Notes: a model not told the origin generated them from the sequence alone. A stretch of DNA of 64,000 nucleotides from Geomesophilobacter sediminis (GCF_016458275.1 NZ_JAEMHM010000009.1:217552-281551); one strand, 5' to 3'; shown: positions 17,581 to 28,462, numbered from the stretch's first letter. Numbers and translations: made by a program.

Positions 17581-17620
17581 AACGGCCGAACGGGGCTTTC
17601 CCCGCTCGGCCGTTTGCTTT
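17581..17620 (+). terminator. Rho-independent terminator
   Basis: Stem aacggccga / tcggccgtt with an inner cggggctttccccg hairpin, then a short T-rich tail. Confidence 0.65.
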
Positions 17621-17726
17621 CCTGCGCTACGTTTGGCCAATTCCAGGAACCTTCAGAACAGATTCGTTTCTGATCTAATAGAACCACTGCAGGATTTTTG
17701 TAGGACTTTTACTACAAAATTAATGA

Positions 17727-17755
17727 TTGAACAATATATTCTCAGTGCCTATAAT
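17727..17755 (+). promoter_or_regulatory. Sigma-70 promoter of the CsgG-like lipoprotein gene
   Basis: TTGAAC (17727-17732), 17-base spacer, TATAAT (17750-17755). The leader would be about 144 bases and AT-rich, with two small hairpins (acagta...tactgt at 17770-17788 and tttgcct-gaa-aaggcaaa near 17867). Confidence 0.65.
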
Positions 17756-17905
17756 GCGCCATTCGAATAACAGTATGCTCCTTACTGTCATAAAAGTGTG
17801 ACATTTACGGTATTACCATTCCGTTACTCTTTTATTTTTTGTACAAACAATTGATTTTTTCGGTATTTGCCTGAAAAGGCAAAATTTCACTGTAAGGAGT
17901 TGCGG

Positions 17906-18931
17906 ATGTTCAAAAAGATTGTTGCATCATGTTGTGTAGCGTTGTTTATGTCTGGGTGTGCCAGTGGCATCAAACTGTCCAATTACAAGGAACTTGATTG
18001 CGACAAAAAAGAGTGCGAGGTCCAGCCCCCCGACTACATTCTCAACAAAAAGAAGCCGAAGGTTGCCATTCTTCAAATGGCCGACGTCACGGAATATCAG
18101 GGGAAGCTGTCCGAGCCGGGAACCGAGTCGCTCACCCAGTCGATCACCGGCGGAACCGGACTCGAGGTTGTTGAAAGGTCGCAGGTCAAAAGGCTTTTTG
18201 AGGAATACAAGTTCAAATCGGAGCTTTCCGGTGAGGTTGATCCCTCGGCATTCAGCAAACTGGTAAAGGATGTGGACTTCGTCATCCTGGGGTCCATCCC
18301 GACGGCGTCGGTAGGCGCCAAATTCTCTGAAGCGAGTTCCTACACGGACAAGAAAGGTAAATCCCACTACATCGCCCCTTCCTGCACGGTATCTGCTGAG
18401 GCGGTGGTCAATGTCCGGGCGGTATCCACCACCAACGGCACCATCTACAAAGTCTTTGAACCGTTCAAAGGAAGAGTGTCCGGCAGCTCCGAGGTCAGAA
18501 GCTCCTCCGAGTGCCGGGTGAAAGACCCCCTGCAGTTGGTGCTTCAGGCGGTGAATAACTCCATCGAGAAGGCAAAGGACAGCTTCATAGACGCCTTCCC
18601 CAACTTCGGCTACGCCGCCAAGACGATGACCAACCCGCAAAACCAGAAAGATCGTATCGCGGTGATCACCCTGGGGCGTAACGACGGGTTAAAGGCCGGC
18701 GACAAGGTTGTGCTGGCCAAGTACGTGAAAAGCTACGACCGGATCAAGAAATCCAACTCGCTCTCCATTCAGGACGTCGGCGAAGTTAAGATCAGCGAAA
18801 CCGGGCTGGCCGATGAGCAGAGCTACGTTCAGATCCCGGAAGAAGTCGCCGATGACGTCACCGTGGGCTACATCGTCAAGACCAAGGCGGACCGCAGTCT
18901 TTTCAAGAAATTCGGCAACCTCCTGAAGTAA
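17906..18931 (+). CDS. CsgG/FlgT-like lipoprotein
   Basis: A 341-residue lipoprotein: signal ending in lipobox FMSGC. Residues 50-150 match the nucleotide-binding-like fold of CsgG/TolB-N proteins (PKVAILQMADVTEYQGK, TGLEVVERSQVKRLFEEYKF, DVDFVILGSI). The C-terminal part (RIAVITLGRNDGLKAGDKVVLAK) resembles the FlgT C-terminal domain. CsgG itself is an outer-membrane curli channel; no curli genes lie nearby, so a stand-alone envelope role is likelier. The ATG at 17906 follows AAGGAG. Confidence 0.7.
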   Translation: MFKKIVASCCVALFMSGCASGIKLSNYKELDCDKKECEVQPPDYILNKKKPKVAILQMADVTEYQGKLSEPGTESLTQSITGGTGLEVVERSQVKRLFEEYKFKSELSGEVDPSAFSKLVKDVDFVILGSIPTASVGAKFSEASSYTDKKGKSHYIAPSCTVSAEAVVNVRAVSTTNGTIYKVFEPFKGRVSGSSEVRSSSECRVKDPLQLVLQAVNNSIEKAKDSFIDAFPNFGYAAKTMTNPQNQKDRIAVITLGRNDGLKAGDKVVLAKYVKSYDRIKKSNSLSIQDVGEVKISETGLADEQSYVQIPEEVADDVTVGYIVKTKADRSLFKKFGNLLK

Positions 18932-18955
18932 TTCCGCGGCACCAGCAGCAACAGC

Positions 18956-19002
18956 CCCGGGGGCGGCTCCCTTTGCATTGCCAAAGGAGCCGCCCCTTTT
19001 GC
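18956..19002 (+). terminator. Rho-independent terminator
   Basis: ggggcggctccctttg / ccaaaggagccgcccc stem followed by TTTT. Confidence 0.75.
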
Positions 19003-19161
19003 TTTCCCCCGTCCCCGTCTCCCGCACCCGCCACCCCACCTTAGCGCCCGTTTCCTCGGCGCACCCAGCCCCGACCGTTCGTTTTTCTTGACAAAGATCC
19101 GGATTTCACCGAAAAGAAGGCCTCGTCAATCGACGCACCATGCGCAGGGGTGGGGGATCGG

Positions 19162-19983
19162 ATGGAGAAACACTATCTGAAGCCGGACGAAGCGGTGCAG
19201 GCCATCGTGGAGAACGGACGCCGCGTCAGTACCCAGCGCCGTTCCGTCACGCTCATTCTCAGCCTGCTGGCCGGCTTTTACATCGCCTTCGGGGCCCAAC
19301 TGGCGACCGTGGTGACCCAGGACGCCGCCGCCTTCGTCGGCCGCGGGGTCGCCAGTTTCCTCGGGGGGAGCGTCTTCTCGATCGGCCTGGTCCTCGTGGT
19401 CGTCTGCGGCGCGGAACTTTTCACCGGCAACAGCCTCCTGGCCAGCTGCGCGCTGGAGGGAGAGATCACCTGGGGGAAGCTCGGGGAGAACTGGGTGATC
19501 GTCATCCTGGGCAACCTGGCCGGCTCGCTGTTCTTCGCCTGGCTCATGTTCGAATCGCACCTTTGGGAAAACGGCAACCTGGCCGAGCATTCCATCGCCA
19601 TCGCGGCCAGGAAGTGCCAGCTTCCCTTCGGGGTGGCGCTGATCCGCGGCATCCTCTGCAACTGGCTGGTCTGCCTGGCCGTCTTCATGGCGACCGCCGC
19701 GCGCGACATCGCGGGAAAGATCTTTTCCTGCTACCTCCCGATCATGGCCTTCGTCACCAGCGGCTTCGAACACTCGGTAGCCAACATGTACTTCATTCCC
19801 ACCGGACTCCTCATCGCCGCCCAGACCGATAGGACGATCCCCGGACTCACCTGGAGCAACTTCTTTTTGGGCAACATCGTCCCGGTGACCTTGGGCAACA
19901 TCCTGGGCGGGGTCGTGTTCGTCGCCTTCTCCTACTGGTTCGTGCACCTCAAATACCGGAGGGGAGCAACGCCTCGAGGATGA
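19162..19983 (+). CDS. Formate/nitrite transporter (FNT) family channel
   Basis: A 273-residue inner-membrane protein with six hydrophobic helices, pentameric in known members. FNT signatures are GFYIAFGAQL, CGAELFTGN and the late GFEHSVANMYFIP, which includes the pore-lining His-Asn region. It moves formate, nitrite or hydrosulfide. The ATG at 19162 (MEKHYLKPDEAV) follows GGGGGA; a GTG at 19150 is also in frame. Which ion it carries cannot be told; no formate or nitrite enzyme gene is adjacent. Confidence 0.85.
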   Translation: MEKHYLKPDEAVQAIVENGRRVSTQRRSVTLILSLLAGFYIAFGAQLATVVTQDAAAFVGRGVASFLGGSVFSIGLVLVVVCGAELFTGNSLLASCALEGEITWGKLGENWVIVILGNLAGSLFFAWLMFESHLWENGNLAEHSIAIAARKCQLPFGVALIRGILCNWLVCLAVFMATAARDIAGKIFSCYLPIMAFVTSGFEHSVANMYFIPTGLLIAAQTDRTIPGLTWSNFFLGNIVPVTLGNILGGVVFVAFSYWFVHLKYRRGATPRG

Positions 19984-20011
19984 AACGACGCATGAAGCAG
20001 GCATGAACACA

Positions 20012-20046
20012 AAGCGGCCGATCAGAATGTTCCCGATCGGCCGCCG
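20012..20046 (+). terminator. Possible terminator hairpin
   Basis: gcggccgatc / gatcggccgc stem of 10 bp with an 11-base loop after the FNT gene; no clear T run follows. Confidence 0.4.
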
Positions 20047-20191
20047 GCATTTAGGTACTTTTCCGCCCGGGTCCTGTCCCGTGCTGCCGCGATCTCCTTT
20101 GTCAGCCCCCCCCCGGCGGACGGGGGTCGGGAGATGCTGCCACGAGCTCAGGTTGGCAATCCACACCGCGGCGCTTGCCGATCGGCTTCGG

Positions 20192-22924
20192 TCAGCGCAT
20201 CGCCCTGCCGATCGCCTCGTTGAGTGCGGCGGGGACCACCGGCTTGGCCACGAACTCGAAATGCTCCGGCAGTACCATCTTGCCGCTGATGACCTCCCGG
20301 GCGTACCCGCTCATGAAAAGTACCTTTACCGCCGGATCGACTTCCTTCAAAAGCACCAGCGTCTCACCACCGTTCAGCCCCGGCATGAGCGCATCGAGCA
20401 GCACCAGGTCCACGGCGGCCGGATCCTGGGCGTACCGCTCCACCGCGGCGCGACCGTTTTCCGCCTCCACGACCCGGTGCCCGAAGGTCTCCAGGATCTT
20501 GCGGGTCACCGTCCTTACCCCCTCGTCATCCTCAACCATCAGGATGTTCAGCTTCCGCGCCGGCGCGGGGAGCTCAGCTGCGGAGCACTGCGCCACCGCC
20601 GCATCGGCGTCGGTCAGGGGAAGATAGATGTTGAAGGTGGTCCCGGTTCCGGGTTCGGAGTAGCAGGTGATGCTGCCGTGGTGCTGGTTGATGATGCCAT
20701 AGACGATCGCGAGCCCCAGCCCGGTCCCCTTGCCGTCCACCTTCGTGGTGAAAAACGGCTCGAAGATGTGCTGCAGGTGTTCCGCGGGGATCCCCTCGCC
20801 GGTATCGGAGACCCGGATCAAGGCATACGGTCCCGCTGCGCCGAAGTTGTGGGCGGCAATGAACCGCTCGTCGATCTCGATCCGCTCGACGGAGATGGAA
20901 AGGCACCCGCCATGGGGCATCGCGTCCCGTGCGTTCGAGGCGAGGTTTACGAAAACCTGCTGGATGTGTGCCTTGTCGATCACCGTCCGCACCGGGTCGG
21001 CGGTCTGGATGGTGAGCTCGATGTCCTCGCCGAGGATACGGATCAGGAATTTCTCGATGTTGTGCACCACCTGGTTGATGTCGGCCGTCTCAAGTTTCAG
21101 CACCTGCTTGCGGCTGTAGGAGAGGAGCCCGTTGGTGAGCTCGGCGGCGCGTTCCGCCGCCTTGGCGATCTCGTGGACCATCGGTTTCTGTTCCGGGCTG
21201 GCGCGAAAATCGAGCAGCGTGGCGTAGCCGACGATTACCTGGAGGATGTTGTTGAAGTCGTGGGCCACCCCTCCGGCTAACTGACCCAACGCCTCCATTT
21301 TCTGCGACTGGCGCAGCTGCTGTTCCAAAAGGCGCTGCTGGGTGAGATCGACCGCCGACGACAGGAGGTACTCCTTCCCGTCCACTTGGATCATCTGCCC
21401 CGAGTAGATCCAGGAGAGCTCCTTTCCCTCCCGGGTCCGGTAGGTGAGGTCGAGGTTGTATACCCGCCGGTCGCGCTGCATGGCATCGACGATCTTTTGC
21501 CGCTCCGACGGGGTGATCAGCCCGGCCTCGATGAAGGTTTTCCCGACGATCTCCTCCCGGGAGACGCCGGTGACTTCCAGGTAACGCTCGTTGGCATCGA
21601 CGCAAACCCCATCCTTGAGGGTGCTGATAGCCATGGCGATCGGCGCGTTGTGGAAGGCGGAGAAAAAGCGTTCGTTGCTTTCCCGCAGCGCCTGTTCGGC
21701 CTGTTTGCGCTCGGTGATGTCCTCGTAGACCCCCAGGACCCCTTCGACGGCGCCGTCCTCCCCGCAGAGCGGGATCTTGGTCGTATCGATCCAGATCAGG
21801 TCGCCGTCGGCCTGGCGCTGGGTTTCCAGGATATGTTCCTTGGCCAGCCGCTGTTCCATGACTACCCGGTCGTCCGCCCGGTACCCTTCCGACTCCTCGC
21901 GGCTCCACGGGAGTTCGAAGTCCGTTTTCCCGAGGATTTCCCTCGGGCTGGCCAGGCCGGCGCGGCTGGCAAACACGCGGTTGCACCCCAGGTAGGCGCT
22001 GTTTCGGCCCTTCCAGAAGATGGATTGCGGCAGGGAATCGACGATCTGGTTCAAGATCCGGCGGCTTTGGCGCAGCCGCTGGTAGGGGCGCCGGACCGCC
22101 GCCACGAACACCCCCCGGTAGATGAGCAGGTAGGCGACCACCTTGTAGAGATGTCCCAGCATGTTGTAGCTGTCGAAGGCGCTCCGGTAGAGCGTGAAGG
22201 CAAGCTCGCAGTATATGCAGAGGACCAGGGCGGCCAGGTAGTACAGGAGCAGCCGGTCGCCGCTTTTCTGCCAGCGCCGCCCATAGGCGAAGGTGGCCCA
22301 GGCGAGGACCCCGATGATCAGGTACTCGGTCCCCACCTTGAACGGCGTCAGGCCCAATCCCGGGCGGTAGGCCTCCGGCAGCTGCTCCGGAAAAAAGATG
22401 ACCCCGACGAAGGTGCCCCCCAGCAGGACGAAGGCGGCACCGAGCAGGGTCGCCCGGTTGATCCATCCCCTTTTGTCTTCGGGATAGATCCAGGCGCTGC
22501 CCCAAAAGACCGCCGCCCCGACCATCCGGGCCGCCAGCCAGAAAAGGGTCGCCTTGTTGGGCAGGTTTGCGGTAACCAGATCGGGCATGCCGCTGTAGCC
22601 CAGCGCATGAAAGCAATCGATCAGCCCGGTGGCCAGGAAACCGGCGCTCAGAAAAAGGGCGTGCTTGTCGGTATTTTGGGAGTAGGAACTCCAGCCCAAG
22701 GCAAAGATGGAGAGGGAGACGATGACGCTGAAGAGTTCGGCAAGATTGTGGAAAAGGAGGTAGGACGGGGTGGAAGCGACGAAATAGAAGGTACTTTTAA
22801 ACAGCGCCACCACGGCAAAGGGGACCGCCGAAAGCGAGACGAACAGCGCCGCTTGAACGGCAAACGGCAAACGGCCGCTGGATTTCGCGCCCCCCCGAAG
22901 ACACCTTTGGCTGGCGAGGTTCAT
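20192..22924 (-). CDS. MASE3-PAS-PAS hybrid sensor histidine kinase with receiver
   Basis: A 910-residue membrane kinase. Residues 20-270 form a multi-helix MASE3-like sensor ([38 protein letters not shown]). Two PAS domains follow (about 290-415 and 415-540). Then comes HisKA with the phospho-His in [12 protein letters not shown], the ATPase with N box ([10 protein letters not shown]), G1 (DTGEGIP) and G2 (GKGTGLGLA), and a C-terminal receiver with Asp in [10 protein letters not shown]. The HDFNN variant marks the family used in NtrB-like hybrids. The ATG at 22924 follows AGGAGGG. No partner regulator is adjacent. Confidence 0.9.
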   Translation of the reverse strand: MNLASQRCLRGGAKSSGRLPFAVQAALFVSLSAVPFAVVALFKSTFYFVASTPSYLLFHNLAELFSVIVSLSIFALGWSSYSQNTDKHALFLSAGFLATGLIDCFHALGYSGMPDLVTANLPNKATLFWLAARMVGAAVFWGSAWIYPEDKRGWINRATLLGAAFVLLGGTFVGVIFFPEQLPEAYRPGLGLTPFKVGTEYLIIGVLAWATFAYGRRWQKSGDRLLLYYLAALVLCIYCELAFTLYRSAFDSYNMLGHLYKVVAYLLIYRGVFVAAVRRPYQRLRQSRRILNQIVDSLPQSIFWKGRNSAYLGCNRVFASRAGLASPREILGKTDFELPWSREESEGYRADDRVVMEQRLAKEHILETQRQADGDLIWIDTTKIPLCGEDGAVEGVLGVYEDITERKQAEQALRESNERFFSAFHNAPIAMAISTLKDGVCVDANERYLEVTGVSREEIVGKTFIEAGLITPSERQKIVDAMQRDRRVYNLDLTYRTREGKELSWIYSGQMIQVDGKEYLLSSAVDLTQQRLLEQQLRQSQKMEALGQLAGGVAHDFNNILQVIVGYATLLDFRASPEQKPMVHEIAKAAERAAELTNGLLSYSRKQVLKLETADINQVVHNIEKFLIRILGEDIELTIQTADPVRTVIDKAHIQQVFVNLASNARDAMPHGGCLSISVERIEIDERFIAAHNFGAAGPYALIRVSDTGEGIPAEHLQHIFEPFFTTKVDGKGTGLGLAIVYGIINQHHGSITCYSEPGTGTTFNIYLPLTDADAAVAQCSAAELPAPARKLNILMVEDDEGVRTVTRKILETFGHRVVEAENGRAAVERYAQDPAAVDLVLLDALMPGLNGGETLVLLKEVDPAVKVLFMSGYAREVISGKMVLPEHFEFVAKPVVPAALNEAIGRAMR

Positions 22925-23147
22925 GGCAATCCCTCCTGGTAGAGCCCTCAGTCCAACGTGCAGTTCCTGCTGAATAGCAGTTTTTCAAAGAATTTGCAAT
23001 AGTTGGCGAACTTCCGCGCCCGGCGGGGCCGTGATGCCGGGCGGATGGCTCCCGATGCGGCTTCTACATTGACAACAATTGTAAAATGCTGTTATTTTAT
23101 TCTTCCCAGAGCACAATCCCCCGAAGTTAGGTACAAGGAGCGCAACA

Positions 23148-23378
23148 ATGGCTGCGGCGTTACAATGCAGGTTCTTTGGACACATCATCGATGTTGAGAA
23201 GGCGTTAGCGGTTCGAGCTGCGGCCTTGCCCAAGCACCGGCGCGACCTCCGGTTCGAGTGCGTGAAGTGCGGCAAGCCGGTCGGCCCGCGGGCCGCGGGT
23301 GAGAGACACTCGGCCCACTTCGTCCACCTGCAAGCCAATCCCGACTGCCCGATCACCGATCCGCGCCTGGATTTCTAG
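23148..23378 (+). CDS. Small Cys/His protein, possible zinc-binding
   Basis: A 76-residue basic protein. FECVKCGKPV gives a CxxC knuckle, and a later H-x3-H-x5-NPDC could complete a metal site. The ATG at 23148 follows AAGGAG. Family not recognised. It lies 58 bases before the YkgJ-type gene on the same strand. Confidence 0.55.
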   Translation: MAAALQCRFFGHIIDVEKALAVRAAALPKHRRDLRFECVKCGKPVGPRAAGERHSAHFVHLQANPDCPITDPRLDF

Positions 23379-23436
23379 CCGATCGGGCGGCGCAGCACGA
23401 CCTCTCCAGGCGATCTCCTCACCGGGGGTCACGATC

Positions 23437-23736
23437 ATGTTCTGGAACGACCGTCAAAAGTTGAAGAAACACGGGCTGCTGCTGGACCACGCGATAGATG
23501 ACGACGGCCGCTGCCGTGAGTGCGGCGGTGCCTGCTGCCGTTCCTTTCCCAGTGTCCCCCTCACCTTCGAGGAGTACCAAAGGCTGACCGTTTTAGGCTC
23601 CGGCCGGCTCCACTTTTCCCTTACCGGGCGGCACCTGCTCATCATCGAAAACGGCTGCGAGTTTTTGTCCGATGGGCACTGCAGCATCTACGAGCACCGC
23701 CCCGACGTCTGCCGCCGCTTCTTCTGCAGCGACTGA
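23437..23736 (+). CDS. YkgJ-family cysteine cluster protein
   Basis: A 99-residue protein with CRECGGACC (residues 26-34) and a later CSIYEHRPDVCRRFFC, the eight-Cys pattern of the YkgJ/UPF0153 family, thought to bind zinc or an Fe-S cluster. The ATG at 23437 is the only start that keeps the family N-terminus. It probably shares a transcript with the preceding small Cys protein. Confidence 0.75.
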   Translation: MFWNDRQKLKKHGLLLDHAIDDDGRCRECGGACCRSFPSVPLTFEEYQRLTVLGSGRLHFSLTGRHLLIIENGCEFLSDGHCSIYEHRPDVCRRFFCSD

Positions 23737-23903
23737 CCCCACCCACCCTTCTCCCCGCTGCTGCCGCCACAACTCCCGCTCTTCTTTCTCCCGTCCCGTC
23801 CCCCGTCCCGTCCTCCGAACCGTTCTTCGTTTGCCCTGCGCCAGGCTGCGGATCTACAATGGGGTCAGGTAGTTATCTGGACCAGGAGGGAAGGAGGAGC
23901 ACC

Positions 23904-24383
23904 ATGATGAGGATGGACTTCATAAAAGTCGCGCCGGAGGCGCTGAACGCGATGCTGGCCCTGGAGCGCCAGGTGCACGCGAGCGGTCTGGAGGAATCAC
24001 TGCTGGATTTGGTGAAACTCCGCGCTTCGCAGCTGAACGGATGCGCCTACTGCATCGACATGCATTCCAAAGACGCTCGCGCCCGCGGCGAAACCGAACA
24101 GCGGCTCTATGAACTGGATGCCTGGCGGGAGACCCCGTTTTATACCGCACGGGAGCGCGCCGCCCTGGCCTGGACGGAAGCGGTGACTCTCGTCACCGAC
24201 GGGCACGTGCCGGATGAGGTTTACGAGAAAGCGCGGGAGGAATTCAGCGACCGGGAACTCGCCTTTCTGACCTTGGCGGTCGTGGCCATCAACGGCTGGA
24301 ACCGACTCGGCATCGCCTTTAGGGCCGAGCCCGGGACCTACCAGCCGCAAAAGCATGAGGGGGTCCGCGCCAAGGCGGCCTGA
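23904..24383 (+). CDS. AhpD-like carboxymuconolactone decarboxylase-family protein
   Basis: A 159-residue helical protein. QLNGCAYCIDMHSKDAR holds the CxxC...H redox centre of AhpD-like peroxidase partners, and ARERAALAWTEAV is typical of the family. Likely an alkylhydroperoxidase-type antioxidant. The ATG at 23904 follows AAGGAGG. A pyrimidine-rich 160-base spacer precedes it. Confidence 0.85.
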   Translation: MMRMDFIKVAPEALNAMLALERQVHASGLEESLLDLVKLRASQLNGCAYCIDMHSKDARARGETEQRLYELDAWRETPFYTARERAALAWTEAVTLVTDGHVPDEVYEKAREEFSDRELAFLTLAVVAINGWNRLGIAFRAEPGTYQPQKHEGVRAKAA

Positions 24384-24401
24384 ACCGGCGCTTTGGCAAA
24401 T

Positions 24402-24438
24402 AAGAAGGGCAGGGAAGATCGCTCCCCTGCCCTTTTGC
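24402..24438. terminator. Terminator between the AhpD-like and MCP genes
   Basis: aagggcaggg / ccctgcccttt stem with an 11-base loop and A/T ends. Confidence 0.75.
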
Positions 24439-24499
24439 TTTGCCGGTCTTCGGCTTCATGCCCGAGGCGGGCCGGCAACGTCTCTTTAAAGCCGGCGCG

Positions 24500-26293
24500 T
24501 CAGAACCGCTCGAAGTCGGAGTCGATGTACCCCTCCGGGTCCAGGACCAGGGTCGTCCCTTTGCTCTCCTGCCGTTTGGGGACCATCTCCGCATAGCTCG
24601 TCCCCTTGGGAGAGGCTGCTTTGCGTGGCTTGGCGGCAGGGCGGCGCACCGCGTACTGGTGGCTCCCGTCGTTTTCGGTCTTGAAAAAGCCGATGCTGGC
24701 CTGCAGCTGCTCGGCCTGGGCCGCCAGTTCCTCGGCGGTGGCGGCGATCTCCTCGGTGGCCGAGGCGTTTTGCTGGATGACCTGGTCGAGCTGCTGGATC
24801 GCCTTGTTGATCTGCTCGGCGCCGGTGTCCTGCTCACGGCTGGAGGCGCAGATCTCCTGGACCAGCCCCGCGGTCCGCTGGATGTCGGGGACCATCCGGG
24901 TAAGCATTTCCCCGGCGCGTTCCGCGACCTCAACGCTCGACACGGAAAGTTCGGAAATTTCCGCCGCCGACTCCTGGCTGCGCTCGGCAAGCTTTCGCAC
25001 CTCGCTCGCCACGACGGCGAACCCCTTGCCGTGCTCCCCGGCGCGAGCCGCCTCGATGGCTGCATTCAGGGCGAGCATGTTGGTCTGGCGGGCGATCTCC
25101 TCGATGATGGAAATCTTGCCGGCGATCTGCTTCATGGCGGCGACGGTCTCCGTCACGGCCTTCCCCCCCTCGGCGGCGTCGGAGGCCGAGGCGACCGCGA
25201 TCTTCTCGGTCTGCAGCGCGTTGTCGGCGTTTTGCTTGATGTTGGACGACATCTGCTCCATCGAGGAGGAGACCTCCTCCGCCGATGCCGACTGCTCGGT
25301 CGCCCCCTGCGACATCTGCTCGGAACTGGAGGAGAGCTCCTGGCTTCCCGAGGCCACATTCTCGGCGGCGGACTTCACCTGGGTGACGATCTGGGTGAGC
25401 CGCTCCACCATGGTATGGAGACTCTTGCCCAGGACATCCTCTTCCGACTTCACCTGGACCTGGACGGTGAGGTCCCCGCCGGCCACCTGCTCCGCCGCGA
25501 GTGCTGCAGCCTTGATGTTGGCGACCATGTTGGCGAAGGACTGGGCCAGCAGCCCGACCTCGTCGCGGCTGTCGGAGCGCACCGTGACGTTCACGTCCCC
25601 CAGGGCGAGTTTGTCGGCCGCCTCCTTCACTTCCCGCACCGGCCGGCTGATGATCCGGGCCATGAAGATCCCGAGCGCGATGGCGGCCACGACCCCGAGG
25701 ATCGCGAAGATGGTGGTGACGTTCTCCGCCGACTTCCCGGAGGCCTGGTTCTGTGCCGCCACCTCCTTGGCGAGGGAGAGCTTTCGCGCCGAGATCTGTT
25801 CGATCAGGTTCTGCACCACCCGGCTCGCCTTGCCCATCTCGCCGTTCAAAAGCCCCTGGGCCTGTGCGGTCTTGCCGCTTTCGGCAAGCTGCACCGTCTG
25901 GTCCAATAGCGGCCAGTAGGCCTTGCGCGCCTCGACCATGTCCTGGAACATCTTCCGGGCCTCCTCGGTGATGATGGTCTTTTCGAAGGAGGCCTCGGTC
26001 TTCACCTCGATATCCTTGAGCTCCTTGATGCGGGCGGCCTTGGCGGCACGCTCCTCGGTGCTGCGGGCGAGGATGGCGTCCCGGACGTTGACCCGGATCC
26101 TCTGGAAGGTGGTGGATAAGGTGGCGAGTTCGGAGACCGGCACCGTGATCCGCTGGTACATCAGCTGGTCCTGCTTGGCGATGTCCCGGATATGGGTCAC
26201 GCCGACGACGCCGATGGCGCCCGCCCACAGGGCCATCAGGATGAAGCCGGCCAGAAGTTTGGTGCCGATAGTGAGGTTGTAAAACCATTTCAT
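24500..26293 (-). CDS. Methyl-accepting chemotaxis protein with CheR-docking C-terminus
   Basis: A 597-residue chemoreceptor: TM1 near 8-30, a four-helix-bundle periplasmic domain (4HB_MCP type), TM2 near 185-205, HAMP, and a long cytoplasmic coiled coil with the hairpin tip [42 protein letters not shown]. It ends in DFERF, fitting the x-[HFYW]-x2-[HFYW] pentapeptide that docks CheR. The ATG at 26293 follows AAGGAAGGAG. It is the last gene of the STAS-cheA-mcp operon. Confidence 0.9.
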   Translation of the reverse strand: MKWFYNLTIGTKLLAGFILMALWAGAIGVVGVTHIRDIAKQDQLMYQRITVPVSELATLSTTFQRIRVNVRDAILARSTEERAAKAARIKELKDIEVKTEASFEKTIITEEARKMFQDMVEARKAYWPLLDQTVQLAESGKTAQAQGLLNGEMGKASRVVQNLIEQISARKLSLAKEVAAQNQASGKSAENVTTIFAILGVVAAIALGIFMARIISRPVREVKEAADKLALGDVNVTVRSDSRDEVGLLAQSFANMVANIKAAALAAEQVAGGDLTVQVQVKSEEDVLGKSLHTMVERLTQIVTQVKSAAENVASGSQELSSSSEQMSQGATEQSASAEEVSSSMEQMSSNIKQNADNALQTEKIAVASASDAAEGGKAVTETVAAMKQIAGKISIIEEIARQTNMLALNAAIEAARAGEHGKGFAVVASEVRKLAERSQESAAEISELSVSSVEVAERAGEMLTRMVPDIQRTAGLVQEICASSREQDTGAEQINKAIQQLDQVIQQNASATEEIAATAEELAAQAEQLQASIGFFKTENDGSHQYAVRRPAAKPRKAASPKGTSYAEMVPKRQESKGTTLVLDPEGYIDSDFERF

Positions 26294-26389
26294 GTTCGTT
26301 CTCCTTCCTTGTCGCATCAGGTAGATGCGTTTATCGAATGCGAAGTCGCTTTCTTGGTGGACGTGGGTCGGCCGACCCGCTCAGGGCGG

Positions 26390-28462
26390 TCAGGCGGCCT
26401 TTTCCTGGAGCTGCTCGGCCTGGTAGAGCTTGGAGGGGTCCAGGATCAGGGCCACGGTGCCGTCCCCGAGGATGGTTGCCCCGGAGACCCCCTCCACCTT
26501 GCGGTAGGCGGGGCCCAGCGACTTGATCACGCTCTGGTGGTGTCCCACCACGTGGTCGACCACGAATCCCACCTTCTCGCCGTCGATCTCGGTGATGACG
26601 AGCTGCTCCAGGGACGGGCGGCGCTCCGCCGGGGCGAAGCGGTCCCGAAGCCTGATGTACGGGACGATCTTGTCCCGCAACGAGACCACCTGGCGTCCGT
26701 GCGCGTTCGCCACCGTCTCGGAGGTCAGGAACATGCACTCGTGCACCGCGCCGAGCGGGAAGAGGTAGTGCTCCCGGGCCACCCGGACCAGGAGGCTTTC
26801 GATGATAGCCAGGGTGAGCGGGATCCGGACCGTGATCGTGGTCCCCTGCCCGCGCTCGCTCCGGATGTCGATGGTGCCCCGGAGATCCTCGATGTGCCGT
26901 TTGACGACGTCCATGCCGACCCCGCGCCCCGAGATGTTGGTGACCGCCTTGGCGGTGGAGAAGCCGGGGTGGAAGATGAGGGAGTAGATCTCCTTCTCGG
27001 AAAGCTGGGCGTTTTGCCCCACCAGTCCCTTTTCCTGCGCCTTGGCGAGGATCGCCGCGGTGTCGAGCCCGGCGCCGTCGTCGGTGATGGTGATGTGCAC
27101 GCTGTCGCCGGAATGGGCGGCGGCAAGCAGGAGCCGGCCGCAGCGCGGTTTCCCCTGCGCCTCCCGGCGCTCCGGCGCCTCGATGCCGTGGTCCATGCTG
27201 TTGCGGATCAGGTGCACCAGCGGGTCGTTGAGTTTCTCCAGCACCGTCTTGTCCAGCTCGGTCTCCTCCCCCGAGGTGACCAGCTCGATCTCCTTGCCGA
27301 GCTCGCGCGACAGGTCGCGGACCAGCCGCTTGAAATTGCTGAAGGTGGAACCGATGCGGAGCATCCTGATCTTCAAGGAACTTTCGCGCAGCTCCCCGGT
27401 AAGCCGGGCCACCTCCTCGGAGATCGCGCTCAGGGCCGGTATCTTGAGGGAGAGCGCCAGCTGGGCAAGCCTTGCCTGCACCGTCACCTGCTCGCCCACC
27501 AGGTTCACCAGGTGGTCGAGCCGCTCGGACGGGACCCGAAGCGACCCTTGGGATTCGCGCTGCGAATGGTCGCGGGCGATCTCCTTCACCTGCTGCTGCT
27601 CGGCGAGCGCCGATTCCACCTTCTGGCGCGAGACGAGCCCCGACTCCATCAGGATCTCCCCCACCATCTTGCGCTCCCCGAGGAGCGCCTCCAGCTGGTT
27701 TTGATCCACGTCCCCCCGCTCGACCAGGATGTCGCCCAGCCGCTTCGCCGCCCCGTCCGGTTCGGTCTCGATCGGCTGGATGCGGACCTCGCTCTGGTCG
27801 TCCACGAACAGGAAGACGTCCTCGATCGCCTCCATCCCCCGGTCGGTGACCAGCACCATGTCCCAGGAAGTGGCGCACAGTTCCGGGTCGATCTCATCCA
27901 GGAGCCCGACCTGGTCGGTGTTGGCGGTGACGGTGAGCTTGCCGAGCTCCTCCAGTTCCTTAAGCAAAAGGACCGGATTGGTGCCGCTCAGGAAGAGCCC
28001 GGGGTGGGGAGCGAAGCGGATCCGGTAGGCGACCGGCTCGGTGCAGTGCTCGGGCGGGGCCTCCGCCACCGGCCCCCCCCTTTGGTCATCGCCCGGCAGG
28101 AGCCGGCGGAATCCCTCGACGAGCTGTCGGGTTTCCGGGTCCAGCGTCCCGGTCGGCTCCTCCTCGAGCAGGGAGCGGATCCGGTCCCGTGCCTTCAGGG
28201 TGAGATCGATCAGTTCGGCGCTGACCCGCATCCGCCCCCCCCGCACCAGGTCGAAGGCGGTCTCGATATCGTGGGTGAAGGCGGCGATCCGTTCGAAGCC
28301 GAACATGGCCCCGGACCCCTTGATGGTATGCAGCGCGCGGAAGATCGCTCCGACGAGCTCCAGGTTCTCCGGCTCGTCCTCCAGCTCCAGCAGGGCCGAT
28401 TCCAAAAGTGCCAGGTTCTCGTACGCCTCCTCCCGGAATGTTTCCTGGAACTGGTCCATCAT
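26390..28462 (-). CDS. cheA: Chemotaxis histidine kinase CheA with inserted GspE-N/MshEN-like segment
   Basis: A 690-residue kinase. The HPt domain carries phospho-His45 (RALHTIKGSGAMFGF). Residues 145-235 are a regulatory domain. Residues 240-295 (LGDILVERGDVDQNQLEALL, then VGEILMESGLVSRQKVESAL) read as a two-fold helical repeat like the N-terminus of type II secretion ATPases. Dimerisation, ATPase (HLIRNSMDHGIE, DDGAGLD, GRGVGMDVV) and CheW-like domains follow. The start overlaps the STAS stop (ATGA). The operon lacks cheW, cheY, cheB and cheR. Confidence 0.9.
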   Translation of the reverse strand: MMDQFQETFREEAYENLALLESALLELEDEPENLELVGAIFRALHTIKGSGAMFGFERIAAFTHDIETAFDLVRGGRMRVSAELIDLTLKARDRIRSLLEEEPTGTLDPETRQLVEGFRRLLPGDDQRGGPVAEAPPEHCTEPVAYRIRFAPHPGLFLSGTNPVLLLKELEELGKLTVTANTDQVGLLDEIDPELCATSWDMVLVTDRGMEAIEDVFLFVDDQSEVRIQPIETEPDGAAKRLGDILVERGDVDQNQLEALLGERKMVGEILMESGLVSRQKVESALAEQQQVKEIARDHSQRESQGSLRVPSERLDHLVNLVGEQVTVQARLAQLALSLKIPALSAISEEVARLTGELRESSLKIRMLRIGSTFSNFKRLVRDLSRELGKEIELVTSGEETELDKTVLEKLNDPLVHLIRNSMDHGIEAPERREAQGKPRCGRLLLAAAHSGDSVHITITDDGAGLDTAAILAKAQEKGLVGQNAQLSEKEIYSLIFHPGFSTAKAVTNISGRGVGMDVVKRHIEDLRGTIDIRSERGQGTTITVRIPLTLAIIESLLVRVAREHYLFPLGAVHECMFLTSETVANAHGRQVVSLRDKIVPYIRLRDRFAPAERRPSLEQLVITEIDGEKVGFVVDHVVGHHQSVIKSLGPAYRKVEGVSGATILGDGTVALILDPSKLYQAEQLQEKAA

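Noticed and set aside
21090..22942. 500-codon frames on both strands within the hybrid kinase
   Set aside because: Low-complexity antisense or shifted frames; the kinase boxes lie only in the 20192-22924 frame.
24440..25919. Plus-strand frames of over 430 codons opposite the MCP
   Set aside because: Leu/Ser/Ala-rich antisense of the MCP coiled coil, with no start site or family.
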